Below are positions 12,201-25,900 of a stretch of DNA of 64,000 nt, piece after piece. The position numbers and the translations under genes were made by a program. Source of the stretch: Diospyros lotus (Eukaryota; Streptophyta; Magnoliopsida; Ericales; Ebenaceae); NCBI RefSeq assembly GCF_014633365.1, contig NC_068340.1:22981879-23045878 (forward strand). The letters run 5' to 3'. The stretch's first letter is position 1. Every line of letters starts with the position of its first letter. The notes under the pieces were generated by a model. The model saw only the letters and a program-made list of their open reading frames with translations. It ran no database searches and was not told where the DNA came from.

Positions 12201-15098
12201 TCCTGAACGCTTGAGAGAAGTTTTAGGTTCTTGTATCATATGCAAGGGCACTAGACAACCATCATGAGGTGTGGCCTGTTAAAGTGGGCTTCTAATAGCA
12301 TCCAAACAATAGATAGGATGTGGTATTTTTTTCAGTCTTTATGTTTATCTAACCAATAAGAAAGCTAGGGGGAACAGAAATCAAACTTTTTCAGTTTCTT
12401 GGGGGCAATCAAACCATTGCCATGGGTTAGATTTATTTGCTTTGCTTGATCAGTTCTGATCACTTGGGCAGCAAAGAGCAGGTCTGGGTCAGGTCAATCT
12501 GTGTAGTTTCAATAAACTTGTTCAAACCTACCTTATTTCCTTGTTAAGGCCAGTCCTTTGGACCAAACTGAATATAATTTATCTTCGAATTTATCAGTTT
12601 CATGGTTGGATATCTGTCCCAGCCAGGGGATCCCAGCCACAGCCTCCCCAGCCTTGAATTGAATCCATTTTGTCCCCAACCATGTTCCTTCCTTCTATTA
12701 TTTTGCTATTATTTTAATATAATCTACATGGCTTTGTCAACATGTTTTAGATCTGTAACCTGTACAGTCTTACTACCAGTGCAAAGTTGCTTTTGAAATA
12801 ATGAGAACAAGAAAGAGGATTGTTAATTTATCTTCTTACTTTGTACCATCAATTTATATATTTTGGTTTAATAATGCCTTAATGTCTCTGCCAGTACATC
12901 TAGATGTGTATGAGAATATGCATATGCATAATTGTATATGGAGTTCTTCAAGAAGATATTCAAACTCAATTATGTGTTCTCCAAATTAGGGGTTGGCTAT
13001 TTACCTTCTTTATCAAGTGTTATAACTTCAATTATCCTAATGTCATACCTTTAATTCTATTCTCAACACGAGTTATTTTCTTTCCTCTTGTGTGTGGACA
13101 TTACCCTCAGTTGAATTTTTTCTCTTTTTATCTCTAGTGGATGCTACCTACATCATCTCATGGTTTCAGTTTTTAAACTATCTCATTGATATTTTCACAG
13201 ATACAACTTGGCATCACTGTCTCAACCACAATCATTTTACAGTTTTTACTATCTGTTGTTTCTTAATTACTCAAACCCTGTACCATAAATTATGGCTGAT
13301 GTTATTTTTAATCTTGGAGGTTAGCATTGATGACAGAAAACACTTGAAAGTTTTCCACCACTTAATTTGTGTTGCTTTATGTCTACGATTCACATTAAGA
13401 TCAATCTCTTGATCCTTATATAAAACAGACTCTAGTTACCTGAATTTCTCTCTTCTTGGTACTGTTGGCCCCTTAATACTGACTTCCATATTCTTTCCAT
13501 TTGATATATTGAGTTTTGATTTGTATTCCATATATCATAAAACCTCTACTGCCAAAAGCGATAAGTAGCCTGCAGAATAATTAAGCAGACATCAACTCAT
13601 GAAACTGCTGGGGGTGGGGTTGAAGGACCCAGGTTGAGATTGCCTGCCCCTTTACTTCCCAACTACATCTTATTCTTCCTGTCTCAGATTTGGAGATTTT
13701 CCTCTTTACTTGTTGATATTAGCCAGGCTTGAATTACTAGACTAAATCTGTAGATATGCATTCATTATGGGCCAAATTGAAACCCATTCTTACTAACTGA
13801 TTCCATCTAAACATGGTAACTAGTCTTTGCTGTGTGTAATGTTTATCTTTTGCATGCCTGCTACACTTGCTTTTGAGACAAGTGGTTGGAAAACAATTTC
13901 ATTCTAATTTGGTTAGCAAGGTGTTGAATATATTTGGAAAATTCTTAGGAAAATTCCTAAAAACTATTTTTAGGAAAATTCTCTGCTAACACTTCATTTT
14001 TAAGAGCCACAGAAGTGATAACTTTTGCATGTCTGGAAAACTAATTTCTATAATAAATAAAAATGGCACAAAAGTGGTGGTACTCCCAAGAGTCACCCCT
14101 AAGCACTTTCAGAATCACCAGAATTAAATTGAAAACCAAATGTGGATGTCTGCTGTATTGGGAAGCTAATTTCTGTGGCTTTTGAACAATTAGGATGAGA
14201 AATTGAGAATTGAGTTGTATAGCTCAACTTTTTCCTACTTTATGCATTTGTTGAGCTATATAATTATTAAAATGACAAATATGAGACTTAAAACAGATTT
14301 ATGTAGCAGTTCAAAATTTTTCCTTGGCGTATTCTTTCAGATTTGCTGACACAAATAGAAATGGTTTACTCTTAACTTGAATGGGGTCTGCTAACATGGA
14401 ATATTAAATGGTGCTTTGCAGAGTTCACGTCCAGTGACAAAATTCACGGAGGATTTTGATTTTATGGCGATGAATGAGAAATTCAACAAGGATGAAGTCT
14501 GGGGTCACCTTGGCAAAAGTAACAAATCTCATCTGAAGGAGATAGAAGGGGATGAGAGAGGCAGTGAAGATGATGATTTTCAGGATGAAAACAATGCTGA
14601 ATTAGAAAAAAATGATGCCAAGGTGAGAGAACCATCTCATCTTCTACTTACTAGTACTCGAACTCAGTGAACAGATATATCTTGCATTTCCCTTTTTTAT
14701 GTCTTACCTTCATGTTTGGTTCTGCTTTTGTGTTTTGTAGCCCGTTTACAATAAGGACGACTTTTTTGATTCTCTCTCTAGCAATGCTCTTGATTATGAA
14801 TCAAACAAAGGAAGGATCAGGTTCTCCGAGCAAAGGAAAATAGACACAGAGGTGCAATTGCCAGCTGGAATTCAGTTTTACTATTTAGATGATTCCCATA
14901 TCTTATTCTCTCTTTCTAACATGGTTACCTGTTTCTTGGGTACAGACATTTGGTGAATTCTCAAGGTATCGGGGTGGCAGAGGTGGTCGTGGGCCTGGCC
15001 GTGGTGGTCGTTTTCGTGGAACTTATTATGCAAGGGGTTCTGGCCATGTTGGCCGGGGCTGGGGCCGTGGCCGGGGCATGCCAAGTTGGGCATCCTAG
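3273..15098 (+). CDS. DCP5: DECAPPING 5 / LSM14-family RNA-binding protein (8 exons, 605 aa)
   Basis: Exons: 3273-3417, 8153-8253, 9961-10032, 10145-11116, 11445-11507, 14422-14622, 14741-14851, 14946-15098. All introns are GT-AG and the joined frame is open for 605 codons, close to Arabidopsis DCP5 (about 610 aa). Domains in order: an LSM14-type Sm-like domain (about 10-82; [17 protein letters not shown] and later [12 protein letters not shown]); a long Pro/Ser-rich linker (107-430, one exon); a DFDF region ([20 protein letters not shown], about 457-476); an FFD box ([10 protein letters not shown]); a TFG box ([12 protein letters not shown]); and a C-terminal RGG tail. In the family, DCP5/Scd6/RAP55 proteins act in cytoplasmic P-bodies, promoting mRNA decapping and translational repression. 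The start sits in ACCATGGCG, a good plant initiation context. Intron 1 is 4.7 kb and holds transposon debris. A possible poly(A) signal, AATAAA, lies near 15196. Confidence 0.95.
4130..4790. mobile_element. Foldback (large inverted repeat) element in DCP5 intron 1
   Basis: The left arm (about 4130-4400) matches the reverse complement of the right arm (about 4480-4760) over many segments. For example, GACAATCATGGGCAATAAAT on the left pairs with the ATTTATTGCTCATGATTGTC block near 4634-4653. The unpaired centre is near 4440. Weaker inverted similarity continues outward (CTATAAAGGTTG near 4070 against CAACCTTTATGG near 4820). There is no coding sequence, so it is a non-autonomous palindromic element of unassigned superfamily. 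Target duplications were not identified. Confidence 0.7.
5045..5600 (+). mobile_element. RTE-class LINE 3'-end remnant
   Basis: Conceptual translation, broken by many stops and shifts, follows the C-terminal part of plant RTE reverse transcriptases. Segments resembling [13 protein letters not shown], then [10 protein letters not shown], a segment resembling the family's CWAVKNQHENK block, and finally [12 protein letters not shown] occur in the expected order and orientation. It lies sense in DCP5 intron 1, is 5'-truncated, and is far too decayed to be active. Confidence 0.65.
7351..7426 (+). mobile_element. Au-like SINE 3' fragment (1)
   Basis: The segment GCAAGGGTAAGGCTGTGTA followed by AAAGCAGGGAG, AATGCAC and GGGGGATGCCCTTT matches the characteristic 3' body of plant Au SINEs. 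The tRNA-like head is not recognisable. It lies in DCP5 intron 1. Confidence 0.55.
9072..9157 (+). mobile_element. Au-like SINE 3' fragment (2)
   Basis: AAAGCAAGGGTAATGCTGCA, then GACCCTTCCCCAACCTTC, then AAGTAGGGAGC and CACTAGGGACCCCTTT follow the same order as the Au SINE 3' body, closer to the consensus than the copy at 7.35 kb. It lies in DCP5 intron 2. Confidence 0.6.
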
Positions 15099-15982
15099 TG
15101 TGGTAGCATCCAAATGTTTAGTAGAAGCTAAAGCTTAATTGGCTTCCATGACCGCTTGTACTGTTTGTGCCTATTAAACCTTTGGTTGGCCGAAAAATAA
15201 AAATTAGAATTTATGTTCTTCTTTTACATGTCTTGAACTGTTTTCTTTATGAACAGTAGTTTTTTTTCCCCCAAATTTTTCCTTCCTCCCAGTTATGAGC
15301 CTAGACAAATAATAATTGATTTAGTCGTACTTTTAGCATCCTAGAAGGAAGAAGGTTCATATTGGCAGAAATGTTCAGACTTTTCATGGATACTATCTTG
15401 GATTGGGAATTCAGCAGTACGGTTTGAAGTCAACTTTTGTTTAATCAAAATGGGTATCCTTCAACGATTTGTTGAATTGAAAATTGAATTATGGAGGTTG
15501 ATATATGTTTTCGTGGCTTCTTGTTGGAACTCTAATATTTGAAGCTAATTGAATGCCCGGGCTTTATTGTGGTCCTGGGGCTGGTTGTTATTTAGTTGGG
15601 TAATGTTGCAAAGCGATAAATATATTCTATTTTCAGATTTAGTAGCTGTTTTGGTGATTATTATTATATATTATGTGCGAAGCATAAGCTAGGACTAGGA
15701 GGTGGGAGAAGTTGAAATGAATCAAATCTGGTTAAATAATCTGCGCAAAACTTTTTGAGGAAGATAAGCTAGCATGCATGTTTAGAAGAGGATAGCATTT
15801 GATGTAATTTAGCAATTCAGTTACATAATATAACATGAACAACGATTATTATGTTATTTGCCACGGCAAAGTATCCAACCCTTATTTCATCGAGGCAATG
15901 GCTCATGGAAGTATTTTGATTGATCTTACAAACAAGATGTGATATTGTTGAGTGAAGCTTGAAAGCTTGTGAAGTAGAGAAG
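15099..15982. other. Intergenic: DCP5 3' UTR and flank, convergent with the oxygenase gene
   Basis: This holds the probable DCP5 3' UTR, with AATAAA near 15196. At 15415-15503 a stretch is about 79% identical to 357-445 at the left end of the window. The oxygenase gene on the minus strand ends at 15983, so the two genes converge with under 900 bp between their stop codons. No further gene is seen. Confidence 0.6.
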
Positions 15983-17192
15983 CTACTTGCAAGTTGCAAC
16001 CAGGACTTTCCTCGGTGGAAGAGAGGGCCTTCTGCCATGGAGCAAAGCCATGTTGTCAAGGAAGAGCACGTCGCCCTTCTCCCACTTGAACTGAATGCTT
16101 TCTTCTTCAATGATCTCTTCGCCCCTTTTCGCCAACTTCTCCGGTATCTCTGTTCCATCGGCCATGGTGGCTGAGCTCAACTCCTTCCCGTACATTCCGA
16201 CCATCGTGTTGAACCACATCCTCCTCCCCTTTCTCCCCTCGAACACCCTCGTAAGGGACCGTGGCCCCAAGATTGTCTTCACCCCTCCGTTCGGTAGCCA
16301 CTCCATTTCCATCCCCAGTGCCTTGGCCCTGCGCAGGCGAAGTTTTCTCAGAATACCAAGTTGCAGCAGTTTGCTTTGAAAGAAAACTTGCAATTATGTA
16401 CACCCACAAAACAAAAAAAAGAAAAGAAAGAAGGGTAAGTAAAGAGGACGATGAATCATCACCAATTATCCTACAAACCTTCTCTCAGCTTCTTCGCGAT
16501 CAGACGTCCCGAAAGCATCCTCCCAACCTCTGCCCCTCATGGAGGTAGTGCTATTCTTCCCGAGAGCAGTGAAGCTGTATTGGAGCCCTTTTCGATCCAA
16601 TTCCTCCACCTCTTCTGGAAACTCCTCCAGCATTCTCTCCGTCACCCGAAAACTCGGAACAAAAGGTGTCTCTCCACCTTCTGGTGGTGGAATCTCACAG
16701 AATAGTATCACCTTCTTCGGGGATTCCGTAATCTGCTTGGGAAGCCAAAGCCATGAAAACCCAATTCATGCATTATGATTAATGATGAATATTGTTATAT
16801 ATACAGCTTAGGGTACTCACCAAAACCATCTCGTGGTGGTAGTATATGAACTCGGATAGGGGACCTTCATTGGCAGTCCAAATCCGTTTGTAAACGTGAG
16901 TCCTGGGCGCCGGGCCGACGTACCGGATGTCGTCCCAGCCGCAGGTCTCAACAATGTCGTTGAAGTCGACGGCGTTCTTCACGTCGAATCCCCGGAGGAG
17001 GACGGCGCTGTTCTTGATGATCATCTGCTCAAACCAGTCCTTATTCTTCTCCAAAGCCGATAGCAGCGAGTCCAAGCCATTCTTGCTGGGTTCCAGCGGC
17101 TGGAGAACCAGCGGCATGGTTTCCCCGTCCACCACCTTTTCCCCCTCGCATTTTCCCACCTTGAAATCCTTGCAAGAGAACTCCATTCTCAC
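15983..17192 (-). CDS. Clavaminate synthase-like TauD/TfdA-family Fe(II)/2-oxoglutarate dioxygenase (3 exons, 324 aa)
   Basis: Exons on the minus strand: 17192-16821, 16735-16479, 16328-15983. The introns (85 and 150 bp) are GT-AG and phases match. The 324-aa product resembles the plant 'clavaminate synthase-like protein' family (Arabidopsis At3g21360). Diagnostic segments are NSAVLLRGFDV, APRTHVYKRIWTANEGP, CEIPPPEGGETPFVPS, RMWFNTMVGMYGKE and GDVLFLDNMALLHGRRP. The likely Fe(II) ligands are H119, E121 (HHEM) and H307 (LLHGRR), with R316 as the likely 2-oxoglutarate anchor, so the active site looks complete. The physiological substrate of the family is unknown to me; the name does not imply clavaminate synthesis. 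The alternative start, M3 (17186), is equally plausible. TATATAG lies about 75 bp upstream (17265-17271, minus strand). Confidence 0.93.
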
Positions 17193-19964
17193 TTCTCACT
17201 CTCTCTTGGTTGATTTCTGCCTCCAATGGCTGCTCGACTTGATTGGTATATGTTGGCTTAGTTTCTATATAGTGGATGATGGTGGGTGGGGGAGGGATTG
17301 TTTTGATCGCTTCTTGCTTCGTGGGAATCACAAGAGAGCGACTTCTTGATCATCAGAAAACTTCCAAATTCGAATCTTTAGCTGCTAAGGAAGGTGTTGT
17401 CTGGGAAGTTGATGGATTTGTCGTAATTTTTTGTTTGTTAAATTGAGAATCAGATTGAAGCGGCCGGCCCAAATCCATAATATACTTGCTGTGACAGAAT
17501 TGGTCACACTTTAGCCACTGCAAATATGTTTTGTTCATTTTTAATATTTTGTAGTTTTTGTTGGAAAATTCTTGACCTAAGTTAAGGTGTGGTGGAGCTT
17601 AGTTCTAACAAAAATTTAGTCCCAAAAGTACGTATTATAGCAGGTGGAGCAGGTAAAATTATATATATATATATATATAGCTAATAAAAAAATACAATAT
17701 TTTGAGTTGCTCCGCCTGCAAATCCTAAAAGTCCACCCCTATCTAAAATTATTACAGATTTGGTCCGTGTTGATGCATTTGTTTGTGGAAAATATTATTT
17801 TAACCGAGGATGATTGAATGTGATAAATAATAAAAATACTTTTATTTAATTTGTAAATTCACTAAATAATAAAAATGCTTTTATCCTTGGCCGCCTTCTT
17901 TTTTCTCAACAAGCTCTGCCTCGCCTCATTGCCACCCCATTTTGCCTCGTTTATTGTTGATGTATCTTTTTGTCACCCCGCTACAGTGTCTCGCACGATC
18001 GCCGTTACATCTTCTTATTGCCTTATCACGACGTCTCGTGCCGATTGTCGCTGTATCATCTCGTCGCCTTATTGTTGTCGTCTCTGGATGAAGTCCCAGG
18101 TGTTATCTCTGGATGAAGTCCCGAATTTCTCCCGTCTGCAACGATTTGATAATCGATGATCAAGTACGATCGGACTTCATCGTCAGATGAAATCCGACTA
18201 GGTCATTAAATCTGTTATCCCCATCAATACAATTAGCAATCTTTTGTTTGTTTGAAACCATGACGTTAATTTCTTTAAAAATGTGTCTTCTCTAGCCGTT
18301 ATTGTTTAGCCAATAATTACTATATGGCTAAAATTGATCAAGTAACACTTTTTTTTATTCATGGAAAATTTTAATTTTTTTCCCCACAATCTTAATAATT
18401 TTATTAGTATAAAATTGGTTGTTCAAAAATGACACTATTATAAAAATTCCGTCATCAAATATTTGTTTTGGGTAATGCTTAATCAAATGTAATATGTAGT
18501 TTTTGTTTTCTTATTATAAAAATAAAGTATGCATAAAAAATAAAAACATGAAAATTGATATCATCATCAAACTACCCTTAATCTTAGTTAAGAGGCATTA
18601 AGCAGTGTGATATCGTTGTAGGCAAGGGGCTAACTTAGGTAACTCAGACTTTTGTAATTTTTTAAGGCATTTAGGTCTCTTGAGAAAGCTGTTAATTATG
18701 CCATGGGCCCATAGCTTGCACACCACAGCACATTGGCAACTACAAGGGATCACATTGACAAAAAGAATTGGTTCTATTCACCCCAAAAGGGGTATGAAAA
18801 CAATGAAGAGGGGTAATGCTACTGGCTAATATTGAATACTAAATTTGACTTCGACTGTAGTTCCAAGATAAGTGTGTTGAATGGTGACATCAGTTTTTTA
18901 AATTAAAAAATTCAAGTGATTTAAAGACATGGTATATTGTTTTTTAATTCTTTGAGGCTCAACAAATGAAGAGTTATCGAGACAACATTATCAACTGCCC
19001 ACTCTTAAATTTATAGATCACCTAAATTATCGCCAAACACCACACTCGAACATAAGATCTCAAGTCTCAATATAAACAGTTTTAGCAATGACATCAATTA
19101 CAGTTCTATAGATTTACCATGGATACTCTACAACTTGTTGAAGTAGGAAATGCAACAAAAAAACTTGGGAACTACTTCTGAGGAGGTGCCAGGCTTACTC
19201 CTTTGCTCTGTCAATAAAGAAACTTGCTTCTCGATCAGCATAATACACCAAAATTTCCAAAGAACTTAAAAGTATGAAAAAAAAGGGGGAAAAGAAACTG
19301 TGTCACATGGGAGAGTTTGGCTTATGGTAACAGGTCGATGTGAAGAGGGGGAATCTGTCTTGGACTGGTAGTTTTTACCCATCCCTATTGTGAGAGAATT
19401 CAATGGATGGAAAATGTTTGACAGGTTTAATTCGAGGAAATCCAAACCTCCACTATAGTTCATGACTTTATTCATTGTCAGTGACTAATATATAGAAAAA
19501 TATTAACAACTTCTATAATTTAGTCACTCACTATCCTACAAAATCTCAAGCAGATAATAGCAAAATAACTAAAATATCTATATAACGTCGACTTATTCAA
19601 ATCATTTTAAGAACTAAGAGATGAGGATAAGGAGAAACGGATATATAACACTGTGGCAGTGGCTATAAAACCCACATCAGATTAGATAAGAGATGACATA
19701 AGTTGTAAAATCATGCAACCAAGGGTTCAGCTGTTGAATAAAGAAAACAATGAATCTTATATGGTATTCATTCACTAGAGTTAATTTAAATTGAATGCAA
19801 ATTTGAATCACATTATCTTCGGATACAAGTCAGTTTAAAGAAGAGGGGCTTTTAGTTGACAAAACACAGACAGAGAAAAGAACTGGAGGAACCTCTATGC
19901 ATGCTATTTAATAGACGATCTTGACAGAACTATCTCTATGTGAAGCAAGAAATGAAGATCAAAA
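17193..19964. other. Intergenic region without recognised gene
   Basis: AT-rich spacer between the 5' end of the oxygenase gene and the 3' end of the GET3D gene. It holds a (TA)n tract at 17660-17680 and a GC-richer patch at 17.88-18.18 kb with a repeated CTCTGGATGAAGTCCC. The 94-codon open frame in that patch matches no family I know. Confidence 0.5.
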
Positions 19965-22900
19965 CTACCGCAATGTGATTACAAGACTTCTGTCGGAAAA
20001 CTTGGCACCTGCCACTTTTCCTTGAATCTGAGATGGCAGACGAATAATGCGCCTCTGGTCCCCTGCTTCAACCAGCAACTCTGATCCTCCCCTGAACTGT
20101 AATAGTCATAGTTTAAAAGTAAACGTCATTTTGATTCTGTTAATTTGTTGAAGGATGGCAAATATTGAAGTAGACAATCAAATCAAATACAGAAACTATA
20201 ATGCAGGCAACCATTTTCAGAAACTCCTACACGTTATACAACGAATTATGGACACTTAAGGGATTGCATCCATGTCTAGACACACTGGATACAGAAACTC
20301 CTACACAATATAAGATGTGTCTGGACACAACAGGTGGTTTATTGGCTTATTCAATGGAATAACTTCGCTGAAATTGGGTCAAATTTATTCAAGTACAAAC
20401 TCTCTCTTTATTTATGTGTGTGTGCGTGCGTGCGGGAGCATTCTGTTGTGGTGAAGTGTGTAAGTAGAACGAAAAACAACTCAAATTTGTGGATTCATGC
20501 ATGAACGTGGGAATTGGCTCTTCTTGATTGTGTCGTTTCCTAGAAACCCATGATAAGGCATCAACTATAGGCATACTATTAAGGAGAGACAGTTGGATTA
20601 GTATGAGAAAAACTCTTTTATGTACATATCCACTTGCTTAGGTCCAAGGTCAATTAACCTTAAGCGCACTGAACTCTAGAAGTTGAAGGACTCCTCTTGG
20701 CTGAAGAAATCACTAGCTCGCCCAGCCAAATGATTGAGAGACTCAAGTAACTTCCAACCTTTAGAATCCTAAGGAGGGATAAGACAGTGCTTCCTTCCCT
20801 TTGGAGCTATTAGGGTCTTGTGTTTTAGTGGCAATAAGCTGGTGCCTTGCAGCAGGTGTGACTCCCCCTTGAGGTATTTGCTTGTGACCACTGTGAGAGA
20901 GAGAGAGAGAGAGTCAGTTACCAGTGCATGGCCACTTCGGCCATACGGGATTCTGGAACAACCCTTTAACTGCATTCCAAACTCCATAGAATGCCCCTCA
21001 CTTTGTGTTGGATTTTGTGAGATTACGTACCAAATCAGGCCCAGATTTCTTGCAGAGGTTATTATGACTACCCTGTCACTCACCTATAAATAGGCACTGG
21101 GAATTGCTCTGCTCAAAATTTCTCACTAACCTCCTTCAGATGCTTCAATATTTCCCAGCCCCCATAACCTTCAGTGGCACCTTATCAGCAGCTTCTAACA
21201 CTACTTGCCGATAAAAAAATAGTGACTGCTAGTACTCTATTCTCTCACTCCATCTCTGGGAACCAAACTGCTCATCAACACCTCTCGATGTTATTTGAAA
21301 CATACAAATGTAAAGAGAAACCCTCATGGTTATCCAAATCAAGTCTGTCTATAGTCAAGGACCCAACATATGCATTTCTAATTCAACTTATAACACTAAT
21401 TGTCCTTGTTAATGCCATAATTATAGAAATTATGACAATTTTTACCAAAAACGAAAAAATCCTAGATACTTATGGCTATTTAGGACTTAAAAGAAATGAG
21501 ACAAACTATAAGAAGCAAATCTTGACTTGGGCAATGAAGTAAAGAAAATCAAAATCTTACATAAAATGGCAATTTTTTTTTTTTTTCAAACTACCTAAAC
21601 AATTGAATTTGGTCCAAAATGGATGGGTGACTATAAAGAAGCTGTTGGAATAAATGTAATTAGCTGTCAATTAGCTTGTAATTAGGCCTTAATTTTAGCC
21701 TTAATTATTGTATAGCCTTATTATAAATTTCCATAGTTCTCTTCTCCTAAAAAGGGTTTTCTCTCTATCTCTTGTTCAACATTTTATCAACGCCAACCCT
21801 AACCAAACCCTAGTTCCAGCCGCTGCTGCCGCTGACCACCGCCGCCTATTGCGTCGTCCACTTCTCGTTGCTGTCGAGCGCCTGAGAAGTCGAAGGGTAT
21901 CCTGCTAGATCTGAAATCGTTGGCCTTCTGCCATCGGCCTTTCTAGCCACCGGTTGCTCGAGCCATCGTCACCGTTGTGTTTGCTAGCCTTAGATTGACC
22001 CAACCCTAGAGCCCTGTTGTCAGAGCCGCCATCACGCGCCCCTCGTCAAAATTGTTTGCCAAGCGATTTTTTGCTCTAATCTCTCTCTTTGGTGCTTCGA
22101 TCGCAACACCATCACCGCCATTGGACTCATCTCACTCAATCTGTCTCGATCCCAATGGTTTCGTTCCCATCCTTCGTCGCAAGAACTTTGATGAGCCTCT
22201 ATCGTTTCGTCACTATGCCTTTTTTGGCACTCCAGTAACCCCCCTCTGGCATCTCATTTAGCCCTGTTTTGCCTCAGATCTATTTTTCAGAGTTGCCTTC
22301 CATCCAAAATATGGAGAGTCCAGCATCTTCAGTCACTTCCGGATCTAAATCTGCATGGTTCTCTTCGCCTTTTTTCTTCCTCACCTGTCATTACTTCTAA
22401 AAAACTGGTTGGAAGTACCAATTACATGTCTTGAGTTGCCTTTGTTGAGTTATGGTTCATGGGTCAAGGAATGGAAGATCACTTGAATAAGAAAGCCGAT
22501 GAAACTTCCGATGCTAAGAGAGCAACGTGGAAAAAGACCAATGCTCTTCTCTGTAATATGTTATGGCAGACCATTGATCCAAAACTATATGTCATTTACA
22601 AGGCATACAAGACTTGTGTTCAGGTATGGAAAAAGGCCAAATCTCTTTATACTAATGATATCCAACGTCTCTATTCTATTGTTTCCACTATTGTTCATTT
22701 GAAGCAACAGGATATGGATATGTTTGAATTTCTTGGCCTCTTAGAATCTTTGAAGGAAGAGTTCAACTCTTAGTTACTAGTTAGTAATACTACAGAAAAA
22801 CAATTGCAGCAACGAGATAAGTTCTATATGGTTCTGGGATTGACTGTCATTCGATCTGACCTTACTCTAGTTCGGGATCAAATATTATCCAGTCCCACTG

Positions 22901-25900
22901 TTCCGATGCTAGAAGATTCCTTTGCTAGACTTCTTCGGGTTTCTTCCTCGTCTTCAGTCATTGATGGTTCTCAAGTTGATTCCTCTATCTTGGCGTCACA
23001 AACTTTTGGTAGAAGAGAGTAAGGGAACAACCAAGGCAGTAACTCACAATGAGATAACCGCTCTAAATGCAATTATTGTCATAAGTGGGGCCATCTTTGA
23101 GAACGGTGTCACAAATTGCATGGTCGACCGCCATGCGCTACTAATGTGGCTTAGTTTGTTGCTGCCAATTCCCCAACAAGATAACCGCTCTAAATGCAAT
23201 TATTGTCATAAGTGGGGCCATCTTTGAGAAAGGTGTCACAAATTGCATGGTCGACCGCCATGCACTACTAATGTGGCTTAGTTTGTTGCTGCCAATTCCC
23301 CAACAAAATCTTCTGAGAATCATTCTTCTCCATCTTTTGTTTTGACTAGAAGTGATTATGAGGGTTATCTTCAGTATCAGGCTTCTAAACAGGTTGCATC
23401 GTCATCCACTGCTTCTGTGGTGCACACTAGTAATTCTATTGCTTGCGTTACTCGATCTACCACTCCTGGACCATGGGTTATTGATTCTAGTGTAACCGAT
23501 CATCTCTCTGGTAATCAAAGTCTTTTTTCCTGTCTGCCAACTGTTACTCTTGCCCATGGTTCCAAAACATCTGCTAGAGGCATCGGTCAAGCCCGACCGC
23601 TCCCTTCATTACCCTTAGATTCTGTTTTATATGTTCCTGGAAACCTCTTTAATCTTGCTTTTGTTAGTAAATTGACACATGCTCTTAATTGTTCCATAAC
23701 CTTTTTTGCTAATTTTGCTGTTGTGCAGGACCGAGGTACGGGACAGATGATTAGTGTCGAGCGTGAGCCGCAAGAACTGTATCATCTTGACAGGCCCTCT
23801 TCACCAACAACCTGCATTTCTACTGAGTCTCCTACTCTTCTTCATAATAGTTTGGGATATCTGAGTCTATCCAAACTACAAAAGATGATCCCGCATCTTT
23901 CTAGTGTTTCCACTTTAAATTGTGAGTCATGTCAGTTTGAAAAACAGTCTCATACTTTGTTTCCAAAGCGTGTTAATAATCGGGCTACATCCCCTTTTGA
24001 ACTTTTCCATAGTGATGTTTGGGTCCTTGTCATGTTCCCTTTGTTTTAGGTTTTCAGTACTTTGTCACTTTCATTGATAATTACTCTCGATGTACTTGGG
24101 TGTTCTTACTGGAAAACCATTCAGAGTTATTTACTATTTTTAAGGACTTATGTGCTGAAATTCAAACTCAATTTAACGTTTATATCTGTGCCTTTCGCAG
24201 TAACAATGCTAGAGAATATTTTTCAGCTCCTTTCATTACTTTCATGGCTTCTCAAGGTATTTTACATCAATCCTCCTGTGCCTATACAACCCAGCAGAAT
24301 GGAGTTATAGAGCACAAAAATCGTCATTTGATTGAAACTGCTCGCACTCTTTTACTTCATAGTCATGTTCCTTTCCATTTTTGGGCTAATACTGTTCTCA
24401 CTACATGTTACCTCATTAACCGGATGCCTTCCTCTGTCTTATAGCATGAGGTCTCCCACTCCATCGTTTTCCCTGCTCAGAGTCTTTATCTACTTCCACT
24501 TTGTGTCTTTGGTTGCACTTGTTTTGTTCATAACATGACCATTGGCCGTCCCAAACTTTCTGCAAAGGCTATCAAGTGCATTTTCCTTGGTTACTCTCAA
24601 CTTCAGAAATGTTATCGGTGTTGCTCTCTTGATAAGAAGCGTTATTTCATTTTACTGATGTTACCATTTTTAAGACATCTCTTTTCTTTCTCTCATCTCT
24701 TGTCGAGAGTTGCACAGTTTCTGAGGTTCTTCCTATCCCTTACCTTTGTTCTTCCTCCTTAGATACTGCTCCTACTGCCTGAGCATCCCTTTCAGATTTA
24801 TCATCGTTGTCCACATCCTCTTGCGGCTGTTGACAAAGAACCTGCTGACTCACCTCATGCTCCAACATCCTCACCTACCTCGAACTAGGCAGTTGCTTCT
24901 GAGCCAGTTGTTAATCCTTCTCCTGAGCCCATTGCCACTCGAAAAGGTATATGCTCTACTCGCAACCCTCACCCCATATACACCTTCCTTAGCTATCATG
25001 GCTTGGCTTCACCCTATTATGCTTTTGTGTCCAATTTATCTTCTATTGCTATCCCTAAAACTACCAGTGAGGCATTTTCAGATCCAAGGTGGTGCCAAGC
25101 CATGGTTGATGAAATGGATGCTCTACATTCTAGTGACACTTGAGAATTGGTTTCTCTTCCTCCTAGTAAATCTATTGTTGGCTGCCGCTGGGCCTATACT
25201 GCGAATGTTGGTCTTGATGGGAAGGTTGATCGCTTTAAGGCACGCCTGGCTGCCAAAGGTTACATTCAGATTTTCGGGTTGGATTACAGTGACACCTTTT
25301 CTCCAGTGGCTAAGATTGCCTCCATGCACTTGCTTTTATCCATTGCCACAATAAATCATTAGCCTCTCTATCAGTTGGATATAAAGAATGATTTTCTTCA
25401 TGGTGATCTTCAGGAGGAAGTCTATATGGAGCAACCGCCTGGCTTTATTGCTCAGGGGGAGTTTGGATTAGTATGCAAACTTTGCCGCTCTTTTTATGGG
25501 TTGAAACAATCTTCGCAAGCTTGGTTTGGACGATTTAGTACAGTTTTACAGGAATTTGGTATAATTTGCATTGAGGCAGACAACTTTGTTTTTATCGCCA
25601 CTCATTAGATGGTTAATGCATTTATCTAGTGGTTTATGTGGATGACATTGTCATCACTGGAAATGATCAGGATGATATTCTTTAACTGAAGACACATCTC
25701 TTCAAGCATTTTTAGACTAAAGATTTGGGTAAGTTGAAATATTTTCTTGGCATTGAAGTAACCCAGTCCGAAAATGGCATAGTTATTTTATAAAGGAAAT
25801 ATGCCTTAGACATTATTGAGGAGGCTAGCATGCTCGATTATAAATCGGTTGATACTCCCATAGACCCGAATATCAAGCTTTTATCAAGACAGAGGGAGCT

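Noticed and set aside
16095..17349. Plus-strand frames of 80-140 codons opposite the oxygenase gene
   Set aside because: They are the complement of well-supported oxygenase exons on the minus strand.
21174..21542. 122-codon frame with a hydrophobic stretch
   Set aside because: It lies in GET3D intron 6 just outside the outer Copia element. No family recognised, no splice or promoter support, and AT-rich composition.
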